Source of the DNA: Pardosa pseudoannulata
Lineage: Eukaryota > Arthropoda > Arachnida > Araneae > Lycosidae
NCBI GenBank assembly: GCA_032207245.1
Contig: CM063501.1
Span: 78,274,186-78,338,185 of the forward strand
Length of the DNA: 64,000 nucleotides
Direction of reading: 5' to 3'
Below are positions 50,691 through 62,079 of the stretch, piece by piece. The position numbers and the translations under genes are program-made. Position 1 is the first letter of the stretch. Every line of letters begins with the position of its first letter. Under the pieces are notes generated by a model. That model searched no databases and was not told the origin of the DNA. It was given only the letters and a program-made list of their open reading frames with translations.

Positions 50691-51849
50691 GCGCTTTTTC
50701 TGTAAATGGTTTTTATCTAATGTAAAAAAAGCCTATTTTGCGTAGCGTTAAAATAATGCCAGAATGCGATAATAGCGTCCAACCAGTACACGGGTTTAGT
50801 TGATATCGTATCGCTGCCAAACGCAAAACACACATCCGCTTGGAAATGCATATGCTTTTACCAAGTGCCCTTGCAAACATCCTTATCGCTGCATTATCGC
50901 GTAGAGAATTTTACAATACAGTCTGCGAAAGGATTTTATACGCCGTACAAAAGAAAATTTGCTTTTTACAACTAAGGAAAAAAACTGCTTAAAAATCGCA
51001 TATAGAACTTCTCGATTAGTATAACATATTCTCGAATTGATTTAGGGAGAATTCTGCAGTTCGAATCTTTGTTCGTTCAGAAAAGGATTAATGTGTTTTG
51101 TGAGCCAGATATGAAATATTTTTTAACCATAGATAGCTATCCTGAATTCCCGGAGAAATTTTATTAAAACAAAATAAACTGTTAAAAGCTAAAAATAATG
51201 TGTAACAAATTAATATTTTTGAGTTTTTAAAAGATTTCCACAAACAAAAGTTTTCTAACAATTAAACATCGTAACTGTGACTGTTATATTTCACATACAA
51301 ATGAATGTTAATATTTAGAATACAAATAAATGATAACATTTACTATAAAATAGTTCGTCAGTTGAACTACTATGAATTGAGGTCCAATTTGGGAGCTAAC
51401 CCCCAATTATTTATTTATTTACTTATTTATAAATAAATAAAGTTATACACTACGAAAGATAACACGAACTTACATATTCTGACTAGGTTACATAAGAAAG
51501 AATCATATCCTATTACTAAATAAAGAATATATTTACCTTTATAAGCATTTAATTTTTAAAATAAAAGAAATGGACGAGTTTTAAAACATATTTAAAATCT
51601 AAAGTAACTTTCGGTTATGTTTACCAACTACACTCTAATATGTGTAACACACTCTAATATTTTAGTCCAATTAGTCGTATATTTACAGGAATAAGTGAAC
51701 AAATAAAGATTTTAATAGAATAACCATCATTAAGGTGGCTGTTAAATTTGCACTTCACAATCGTGTACTATGTTTTACTAGTATAACTAGTTTGTTCGTT
51801 GCTCTACTGGGAGTCAGAGTTCAGTTTGGGAAATATCCAAAAAAAATTA
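50691..51849. other. Unique DNA with a moderately GC-rich patch
   Basis: 50700-50960 is richer in CpG than its surroundings, with gcgataatagcg near 50767 and an inverted gcattatcgcg near 50891. No gene recognised. The remainder is AT-rich. The frame at 51735-51926 starts at GTG and runs into family H. Confidence 0.45.
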
Positions 51850-54800
51850 GAATATTCTATTCTACTAAAGGAAAAACAAAAGTACAAATTCTGGAAAGGA
51901 TACCTAGAAAACAGAACTTATGTTAATGTTACTTAAAGAAAGTATTTAGTGCTAGAACCCTTAATCACTAAAATTAAAATAAAAGTGTGCAATTCTGAAA
52001 GAAAAGTACTAAACCCTTATTTTCTCTATAATCCCCAAAGATATTTCAAGAAAACATTATTTCGAACTAAGCGTTGCCAAAATGCGTTCTACTTGACAAT
52101 CACGCAACAATTTTGAGACCTTGGCTTATAAGGAAAGTTAATTGTCTTTCTCTGGACACACAGCAGTAGAAGACCGGAGAGTTTAATCACTAAAATAAAT
52201 AAATTGGCCCAATTCTGAAGACAAATACCAAACACTTAATTTAACGTATGATTGTCCAATTATTATCTACAACCACCAATATTTAGTTCAAATATCGCCA
52301 AAACGCATTCTCCTTTCCTCAGTGCATGCCAATTAAGTAAAACATTTTTGGTTCTTGTCACTGAATAAATGCTATTTAACTGTATTTGTGCCAAAAATAA
52401 CACGAACGTACAAATTATGTCAAGAATATATATAAATCATAAATTATTTTATCATTATTTAAAGAAAGTCTTTAGTGGTACGAAACGTTTTAATAACTGA
52501 AATACTAGATATTGACCAATTCGAATAAAATATCAATCATTTATTTTCTACTATGATTACTAAAGAAATGATCTATAAACACCAATATCTCGGTTCAAGT
52601 ATTGCCAAAATACTTTCTCCTTTGCCAATCACGCAAGAATATTAGGATCGTGTCTCTCAATAGATACTAATGGTATTTCTTTTTGTGTCTGCCAAAGGTA
52701 ACACGAACGTGCAGTTTTTGGCAAGGATATCTAGAAATTAGTTATGTTAGTGCTAAAAAATGGCTACTTTTAGCATTAGGCAACAATTAACGAGTAAAAT
52801 AAATTAACTGGACTATTTCTGAAAAAAATACTAAGCCTTTACATTCTACTATATTTGCCAATGATTTATCTGCAAGCACTATTATTTTGGTCCAAGTAAA
52901 GCCAAAATATGTTTTCCTTCAGATTATTTTTTTTTCATTCACTCAACTATTTCATGACCTTGTCACTCAATAAATGCTATTTCTGTTTTTCTGTGTCAAA
53001 CATAACACAAGCATACAAATTCTGTCAACGATAGCCAGAAATCAGTAATATTTTCATTATTATTTAAATAAAATATTTAGTGTTTAGAACATTTAATCAC
53101 TAAGATGTACGTCATTTCGAAAAATAAGTAATTGACTCTTTTACTATGATCGCCAAAGAATTATTTACAAACAACAGTATTTTTGGCAAAGTATCGCCAA
53201 AATTCAGCCTACTTGACAACACATGCCAATCATGCAATAGTTTCGAGACATTTGCACACAAGAAAAGTTATTTGTCTTTTTCTGGACACACGGCAGTGTA
53301 CAGCAGAAGATTTTAATCAGTAAAATAAATTAATTGGTCCGCACTTGTTTTACTCTATGATTTTCAAAAAACTTACCTACAAACACTAAACTTTTTAACC
53401 AAATATAACCAAAACACATTCTCCGTACCTCAGTGCATGACAATTATGATATAATTTTAGGATCTTCTCAAGGAATAAACGTAATTTCACTGTATCAGTG
53501 CCAAAGATAACATGAACATACAAACTCTGTCAACAGTATCTATAAATCAGAAATTAATTTATCATTATTTTTAAAAAGGTTTTTAGTGTTACGGAACATT
53601 ATATATATTAACGGAAACACTAGATATAAACCAATTTGAATAAAATATCAAGAATTTATTTTCCACTAAGATTTTTAAAGGAACGACCTATTAACACTAT
53701 TTTTTCAGTTCAAATATTTCCAAAAAACTGTTTTCTTCGCCAATCATGCTAGAATATAAGGATCGTCTTACTCAATAGATACTAACTCTTATCTCTTTTG
53801 TCTCTGTCAGAGGTAACATGGAAGTGTTTCTGGCAAGGATATCTAGAAATTGGTTGTGTTATTGCTAAAAATAGATATATTTATCATTAGACAACAATTA
53901 ATGAGTGAAATAAAAGAACTGAACAATTTCTGAAATAAAGTACTAATCCTTTACTTTCTATTATGATCGTCAATGATTTATCTGGAAGCACTAATATTTT
54001 GGTCCAAGTAACGCTAAAATATGTTTTCCTTCACATCGTTTTTTTTTTATTCACTCAATGATTTCATTACCTTGTCACTCAATAAATGCTATTTCAGTTT
54101 CTCTGTGTCAAAGATAACACAACATACAAAATCTGGCAAAGGTACCGAGAAATGAGTAATTTTTCATTGTTATTTAAATAAACTATTTAATGTTTAGAAA
54201 AATTTAATCACTAAGATGTATACCAGTTTAAAAAAAGCAATTAAACCTTATTTTTCACTATGATTGCCAAAGAAATATCTACAATTGGTCGAAATATTAC
54301 TAAAAATGCGTCCTACTTGAAAACACATGCCAATCATACAATGGTTTAAAGACATTCGCACACAAGAGAAGTTTTTTATCATTTTCTAGACACACGGCAT
54401 TAGAAGGCAGAAGACTTTAATCGCTAAAATAAAATAATTGGTCCAATTCTAAAAAATACCAAACACTCGTTTAACTGTATGTTTGCCAAAGAAATTATCT
54501 ACAAAGATTAATATTTCAGTCCAAATATCGCCAAAACATATTCTCCGTTTTTCAGTGCATGCCAGTTACACAAAAATTTTACGATCTTGTCACTGAATAA
54601 ACGCTATTTCACTGTATTTGTGCCAAAGATAACACGAATTTACAAACTTGTTAAAGAGTATCTATAAATAAGAAATTATTGTATTGTTATTTAAAGAAGG
54701 TGTTTAGTGTTACGGATCATTATATACATACTGACTAGAATACTACATATAAAACAATTTAAATAAAATTTCAAATATTTATTTTCCACTAAGTTTTCTA

Positions 54801-57800
54801 AAGGAATGATCTATTAACAATAATATTTCAGTTCAAGCATTTCCAAAATATTTTTTCTTCGCCAATCATGCTAGAATATCAGGATCGTCTTACTCAATAG
54901 ATAACGCTGTTTTTTGTTGTGTCTGCCAAATGTAACACGGACGTACAGTTTCTGGCAAGGATACCTAGAAATTAGTTATGTTAGTGATATAAAATGTATA
55001 TATTTATCATTAGACAACAATTAATGAGTAAAATAAAAGAACTGAACAATTTCTGAAATAAAGTACTAATCCTTTACTTTCTATTATGATCGTCAATGAT
55101 TTATCTGGAAGCACTAATATTTTGGTCCAAGTAAAGCCAAAATATGTTTTCCTTCACATTGTTTTTTTTCATTCACTCAACTATTTCATAACCTTGTCAC
55201 TCAATAAATGCCATTTCTGTTTCTCTGTGCCAAAGATCACACAAACATACAAATTCTGGCAAAGGTACCGAGAAATCAGTAATTTTTTCATTGTTATTTA
55301 AATAAACTATTTAGTGTTTAGAAAAATTTAATCACTAAGATGTATACCAGTTTAAAAAAAGCAACTGTCCCTTATTTTTTCACTATGATCGCCAAAGAAA
55401 TATCTACAAACACCAATATTTCTGTGGAAATATTACTAAAAATGCGTATTACTTGAAAACACATGCCAATCAAGCAACAATTTCGAAACATTGACACACA
55501 AGAAAAGTTGTTAATCTTTTTCTGGACACAAGGCAGTAGAAGGCAGAAGATTTTAATACCTAAAATAAAATAATTGGTGCAATTCTAAAAGAAAACTCCA
55601 AACACTTGTTTAACCCTATATTTCCCAAAGAAATTATCTACAAACACTATTAATTCAATCCAAATATCGCCAAAAGACATTCTTCGTTTCTGAGTTGATA
55701 CCAATTACGCAACAATTTCAGGATCTTGTCACTGAATAAACACTACTTCACTGTATTTGTGCCAAAGATAACACGAACTTACAAATTTATTTAAGAGCAT
55801 CTATAAATTAGAAATTATTTTATCCTTGTTTAAATAAGGTGTACCGTGTTACAGAACATTATATTAACTAAAATACTTGATATAAGCTAATCCAAATAAA
55901 ATATTAAACATTTATTTTCTACTATGATTGCTAAAGGAATGATTTATTAACACTAATATTAAAAGTATTTCCAAAATATCAGGATCATCTCCCTCAATAG
56001 ATACTAATGCTATTTCTTTTTGATTCTGCCAAAGGTAACATGGAAGTACAGTTTCTGGAAAGGATACCTAGAAATTAGTTATTTTATTGCTATAAAATGG
56101 TTATATTTAGAAATACAAAACAGTTAATGAGTAAAATAAGAGGAATGGACTATTACTGAAATAGAATACTAAACTGTTATTTCCTTCTAACGTCGCCAAC
56201 GATTTATATCCAAACACTAGCATTTTTGTCCAAGTAACACCAAAATATGTTCTCCTTTGGAATTCATTTCAGTCATAGAACAATTTCGGAATTTTGTTTT
56301 CTCAAAAATCACTACTTTTCACCTGCCAAAGATAACACAAAATGTATGAATTTTGGCAAGGACACCTAGAAATCAGTAATGATTTTATTATTATTTAAAT
56401 AATATGTTTAGAGTTAAGAAACATTTAATCACTAAAATACTAGATACAGACCAATTCGGAGAGAAAATACCAAACCCTTTTCATACCCCTATGACCGCTA
56501 AAAATTATATATAAACACTAATATCTTCAACCAAGTATCGCCAAAAACACGTTCTCTTTTTCAATGCATGCCGATCACGCGACAATTTCGGAACCTTGAA
56601 TGTCAAAAAACACTATTTGTATTTTTCACTGCCAAAGATAACACAAACGTATGAATTTTGGCAGGGATACCTTTAAATTAGTAATTATTTCATTGTTGTC
56701 GAAAGAATATTTTTAAGAGTTAAGAAACATTTAATCACCAAAATTCTAGATACAGACCAATTTGAAAAGAAAATACCAAACACTTCATATTTCCCTATGA
56801 TCGCCAAAAAATTATATATAAGCACTAATATCTTAAACCAAGAATGACCAAAAACACGTTCTCTTTTTCAATGCATGCCGATCACGTGACTATTTTGGAA
56901 CCTTGACTGTTAAAAAACACTATTTGTATTTTTCACTGCCAAAGATAACACAAACGTATGAATTTTGGCAGGGATACTTTTAAAATAGTGATCATTCCAT
57001 TGTTGTTGAAAGAATATTTTTAAGAGTTATGAAACATTTAATCACCAAAATACTAGATACAGACCAATTTGAAAAGAAATTACCAAACTCTTTATATTCC
57101 CCTGTGATCACCAAAAAATTATATATAAACACTAATATATTCAACCAAGTATCGCCAAAAATAAGTTCTCTTTTTCAATGAATGCCGATCACGCGATAAT
57201 TTTGGAACCTTGAACTTCAAAAAACGTTATTTGTATTTTTCACTGCCAAAGATAACACAAACGTATGAATTTTGGAAGGGATACCTATAAATTAGTAATT
57301 CTTTCATTGTTGTTGAAAGAATATTTTTAAGAGTTATGAAACATTTAATCACTAAAAAAAATACTAGATACAGATCAATTTGAAAAGAAAATACCAAACC
57401 CTTTATATTCCCCTGTGGTTTTGTTTGGTTTGGAGATCTACGGTCTACTTTTTTGCAACACGAGGGCTAATGAGACCGGGACCTACTGCTTAAAGCCGAT
57501 TCCGAACGGCTACGAACATCCATGCCAGAGTTAGATTCGAACATACGAACTCCGGTGCCGAAGGTCAGAGCCCGAACCATTCGGCCATCGTTCGGCTATA
57601 TTCCCCTGTGATCGCCAAAAAATTATATAAAAACACTAATATCTTCAACCAAGTATCGCCAAAAATAAGTTATCTTTTTCAATGCATGCCGATCACGCGA
57701 CAATTTTGGAACTTTGAACGCCAAAAAACACTATTTGTATTTTTCACTGCCAAAGATAACACAAACGTATGAATTTTGGCAGGGAAACCTATAAATTAGT

Positions 57801-58050
57801 AATTATTTCATTGTTGTTGAAAGAATATTTTTAAGAGTTAAGAAACATTTAATCACTAAAATACTAGATAAGACTAATTCGGAGAGAAAGTACTATATAT
57901 TCCCCTATGACCGCCAAAAAATGGTATATAAACACTAATATCTTCAACCAAGTATCGCCAAAAACACGTTCTCTTTTTCAATGCATGCCGATCACGCGAC
58001 AATTTCGGGACCTTGTCACTCAATAAGCGTTATTTCTCTTTGACTGTACA
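51850..58050. repeat. Tandem array family H, 280-310 bp monomers, 1.12 kb higher-order repeat
   Basis: Monomers share tttaatcactaaaatactag, ccaattcgaa, tatcgccaaaa, tcaatgcatgccgatcacgc and a paired ctgccaaagataacac / ttttggcagggatacc. From about 52200 to 56150 four monomer types alternate, so for example atgatcgtcaatgatttatc occurs at 53963 and 55086 and its relative near 52851, an offset of 1.11-1.12 kb. From about 56450 to 57960 the array becomes a plain run of near-identical ~305 bp monomers. Frames within it (such as 55086-55301) are repeat-derived. Confidence 0.92.
57418..57596 (-). mobile_element. tRNA-derived SINE, copy 5, best preserved
   Basis: This 179 bp insertion in family H is flanked by a perfect 14 bp target duplication tatattcccctgtg (57404-57417 and 57597-57610). 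Read on the minus strand it has an A box TGGCCGAATGG, a B box GTTCGAATC, the body agccgttcggaatcggcttt, agcagtaggtcccggtctca, ttagccctcgtgttgcaaaa and a tail ctccaaaccaaacaaaac. The spacing between the boxes suggests a class II tRNA (Ser or Leu) ancestor. It is the youngest-looking copy in the window and the best template for the family. Confidence 0.93.
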
Positions 58051-58684
58051 CACAGTGGGCATGTTGCCAGTCAGCGTGTAATTCAAAAAAAGATTTTTCC
58101 TCACTCTCGCTGAATGAATAATAAAGTTGTCGTGGGCCTCAAGAGTTGAAACCACTGAAACGCAGTTGAAACGCTTAATGGGGGAATCAGGCTGACATAT
58201 TACTGACTGCCTTTTGTCTTGAGGCATTTTATTAGGAGGCGTGAAGCGTTAGGAAGATTTTAACTTGGTGCGAAATTTTTAAAGGCGTTGAGGTTGTAAT
58301 GGATTGTTTTGGATTAAGTGGTCTGAGTAACGGACATATTGACTTCATTTTGTTTAATGTCAAACTATGGAAGAAATATATCTACCAACGGTTGGCTTGA
58401 ATTTTAAAGAATTTTTAAGGTATCCACCTGCTTTCGGAAGGTAGTTTTAAAAATAAATAAATGTTTATTTTGAATGCAAATTATATTGTGAAATATATTG
58501 CTTAAATTTTTATTATATAATTGTATAATAAATTTTTATGTGGAAAAATAATGTAAAAATTAGGCTTAAAATTAGTGTTATGCAAGACATTCTAATACCA
58601 AAATGAATCTAAATATTAATGTTTTTGAAACTTGATAACATTTCTTATTCCGTTTTTCATCGAATACATTGTTTTGATGATTAC
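58051..58684. other. Unique DNA, one weak open frame
   Basis: A minus-strand ATG frame at 58030-58227 (65 residues, MPQDKRQSVICQ...) has more even composition than its neighbours and a fair start context (AAAATGC). It has no signal peptide, domain or family match that I recognise and it overlaps the end of family H. I do not call it a gene. Confidence 0.35.
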
Positions 58685-59116
<432 letters not shown>

Positions 59117-59348
59117 AATTTCCCTAAAAACTCCATGCTTGATAGTTGAAAAAGCTATAAATTAGAAAATATTATAAATAAATGTGGTGCAGAATCCATG
59201 GGTCAAGATCTTCATTTGGGATGCGTTAAAATATTTCTAGGTCATTGAATTCAATGATATTTATTTAAACTTTTTACCAATAAGCATCTGGCACTGGTAA
59301 AAAAAAAGTGAAGTGAAAGTATTTTGATTACATAGAAACTGACAACTG
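59117..59348. other. Unique DNA, nothing recognised
   Basis: About 230 bp of AT-rich sequence between the microsatellite and the SINE pair. Confidence 0.5.
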
Positions 59349-59512
59349 ATGGCCGAATGGATTAGGTTCTACGATTCGGAATTCAAGGGTACGAATCGTA
59401 GACATTTGAAGTCTTTTGGAATCAGATTTGAGCAGTAACTAGTGGTATCTTTGGTTCTCGAGTAGAAACAAAGCAAATCGTAGTGTTTTAAACGAGCCAA
59501 AGAAAATTAAAA
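59349..59512 (+). mobile_element. tRNA-derived SINE, copy 6, left half of a tandem pair
   Basis: The A box tggccgaatggattagg is intact and the B box region reads gggtacgaatcg. The body ttggaatcagatttgagcag and ggttctcgagtag follow, and it ends gagccaaagaaaattaaaac. Confidence 0.75.
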
Positions 59513-59662
59513 CGCGGAATTCATTGGTTCAAATTCCACTGCTACAATGGGCGTTTGTAGCCTTTTAGAATCGGCTCTGAGCTTACTCCTGGTCACTTTG
59601 ATTCTCGCGGAGAAAAAAAGTAGACTGTAGTGCTGTAAACTAGCCAACCAAAATTAAAACTA
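59513..59662 (+). mobile_element. tRNA-derived SINE, copy 7, right half of a tandem pair
   Basis: It starts at gcggaattcattggttcaaa, which lines up with ttcggaattcaagggtacga in copy 6, so the A box is missing. It has the body tagaatcggctctgagc, tcctggtcactttgattctcg and tail tagccaaccaaaattaaaac, nearly the same tail as copy 6. The period is about 138 bp at the cggaattca motif. Confidence 0.75.
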
Positions 59663-59984
59663 TTTGTATTCCTCCAGGAAGAGGCAGTAGAGTTTTATAA
59701 AAATAGGAGATTTTGCCAATGAAAATACAAGTATACAAGACACTGTCTAAAACTTGCACAGTGTCCTGAGTATAGTAGTATGTGATGCAAGATTTGAGAA
59801 CATAGGTCATTTCTTCGGAGTATGTGAAACTGTAAAGTTATTGTAAAAATAATGTTACGTTGATTTAGTGTCTAAGAAAGAAGAAATTAAAACTCATTAA
59901 AAACACATAAACAAATATGTCTTGGTTAAATAATTTCATACAATTAAATGCCTAAGAAATACAAATGGAATCAACTTATCATTT
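59663..59984. other. Unique DNA, no gene seen
   Basis: Nothing recognisable in about 320 bp. Confidence 0.5.
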
Positions 59985-60250
59985 GTAGCTATCGAAGACT
60001 CCTTTCGACTCGGCGTCTGCCTTAAAAAAATTGCGTCGATTTTCCCTTTTCTCGTGTCGCTCAAAAAATGTCTATCCCGCAAGCAGCGGATACCAGCAGC
60101 GTTCACCCTCTTCTCTTCTCTGAGAACAATCTTGTCGTCTAAGAGATCCGATTGCCCCGCGGAGAAATAACAGGGGTCCACTCAAGAACGAAGGGGTCAG
60201 AATCCCGCCAAACCAACGGGCCTTTCTATTGGTTGCGAGGAGCCTGAAGT
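59985..60250 (-). promoter_or_regulatory. CpG-rich island with E2F-like and CCAAT motifs
   Basis: A short GC-rich patch in AT-rich flanks. TCCCGCCAAA at 60203-60212 is a textbook E2F site on the plus strand. ATTGG at 60229-60233 is an inverted CCAAT box, so the arrangement suits transcription to the left. A minus-strand open frame (59936-60181, 81 codons) runs out of the island but begins at GTG and has no family match, so it could be a 5' exon in part or chance. Direction and function are inferred. Confidence 0.35.
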
Positions 60251-62079
60251 TTCTTCTAGTTCAAACTGGTCATGTTTTCTATGTCTTTTACGATGGCTCA
60301 AGGGAAGAGGTAAAAAAGCTAAACCGAATGTAACTTATTGTTACAGTTATATAAATACCGTAATAATTATTTAACGTCAAGTCTTCTGTAAGATTAATAT
60401 ATCCTGACATCTACTTAAATTTACAAAATAGAATCTGTTTGTTATACATTTATAACCATTCAATCATAACCAACAGTATTTTTTACTTTACATATTATTT
60501 ATGGCTGAAGTGCACACAAATTGATGAACATGCAGTTCTCAAGTATTCATTTAGTATCGCATAATTAACATCATTTAAATTTCTGAAAGTATTTTTTCCT
60601 CTCAAGTTTTACTGTAATTATAATATTTAATAAAAAATGCAGAAATAATTCAGAATTAATTGGTAGTTTTTACTTAAGTTACAGATAGTTAAAACAAATC
60701 TTTTTTAACAAAATTTTTAAAATATGACTATTTTTTAACATTAATTATGATGTAACTTAATTAACGAAATATGTTTTAATTTAATTTTTAAAATAAAAAT
60801 AGGAGATACTTTAATATTTTTTCTATTAGAATTTAAGTGTAATCACTAAGTAAAAGAAAATGTTTTTTTCAAAAGCAATTTTTAGCAGAGCTGTTAGATT
60901 GATAATGCGATTCTAAAAAATTAACCCATCCTGTAAAAATCTATTAAATGTGTAACATTCATAGACATTCTTCAGCATTTCGGTGTATATCCTAAAATCC
61001 TCTGTGATTTAAAGATCTTTATATGTTTGAATCATTTCTCTGTTTTAAATTTTGTACTTAATTCAATATATATTCTTAAAGAAGGGGAAAACTAAATTGA
61101 AATATTTAGTAGTTTATACCTAGGTATTAGGTCAAATATTACCTATGCATCTAAAATATCTTCATTAATACACCCTATATTTGATTCCACATAAAATAAA
61201 AAATTTGCTTTTTAAAAATATTTACTACATTATTAAACTGGCCTAATTTTCTAAAAACATTTAGTTTCGTTATATAAAGTATACCAATAAAAACATAAAA
61301 CGTCTACACGATTGAATAAAAATAGATATCCACATTGCCACAGAGATTTTTAGACATTTATAAATTAGAAACTAATTTTTAGTATCAAGTAGAGGATAAT
61401 TATAATTTTTATTCCGTCGATAACCATTATAGTAAAAGACTATTTTTTAAATTTTCATCTTTATAGTTTTTTAAATTTATTTTCTATTTAAAACTTTAGA
61501 TATTATTATTTTCTGGTTTACAGAATAAAACGGATATATTACTTCAATTGGATATAAAATTTGGTTTCTAATACATAAATTTAAAACAATATCTTGCGAG
61601 TAAGACATTTTCAATTTTTACTTTTTTAAATTAATGAAGATTTAAATCTCAGAGAGTACTATGCTTCCTTCAATTAATCTTTACACACACACAGACACAT
61701 ATATATGGTTGTGTGTGTATTTAAATCCGAGTGTTCTTCAAAGTAGAAATTATAATGTAGCAGGTTCATTGTATAAAAAAACAAAAACTATTTCAAATTA
61801 AAAAAACTGAAACATTCTAATTATGTCTATATAAATTTATGATACACTTGTTTTTTTATGATTTAGTTCTATATAAACTTTATACAAACTGCTTTATAGA
61901 AAATAGCCTTATCGGAAAAGTAAATAAATCTTGTATTAAAATACAAAATAAGACATTACGAGAAATTCTTCAATTTTTTGACGTATATTCTAAAATATCT
62001 GCCTTAAAGATCTTCTTATCTCTGGATTATTACTGAGATAGTTTTCTATTCTTTTTTATTTTAAAGAATATAGTATTAA
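60251..62079. other. AT-rich DNA with a faint ~1 kb duplication
   Basis: No gene recognised. Segments near 60968-61025 (cattcttcagcatttcgg ... tttaaagatcttt) and 61960-62015 (aattcttcaattttttga ... cttaaagatcttc) are related, offset by about 1 kb, suggesting another old duplication. The 65-residue frame at 61839 lies in this copy. Confidence 0.45.
61682..61719. repeat. CA/TG inverted repeat, 10 bp stem
   Basis: tacacacaca at 61682-61691 and tgtgtgtgta at 61710-61719 are perfect inverted arms around an 18-base TA-rich loop. Confidence 0.9.

Noticed and set aside
57418..57596. A functional tRNA gene
   Set aside because: A and B boxes are present, but the acceptor stem does not pair, the body continues well past a tRNA length, and a target duplication shows it is a SINE.
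59936..60181. 81-residue minus-strand frame as a gene
   Set aside because: It begins at GTG, has no family match, and is better treated as part of a possible promoter or 5' exon island.
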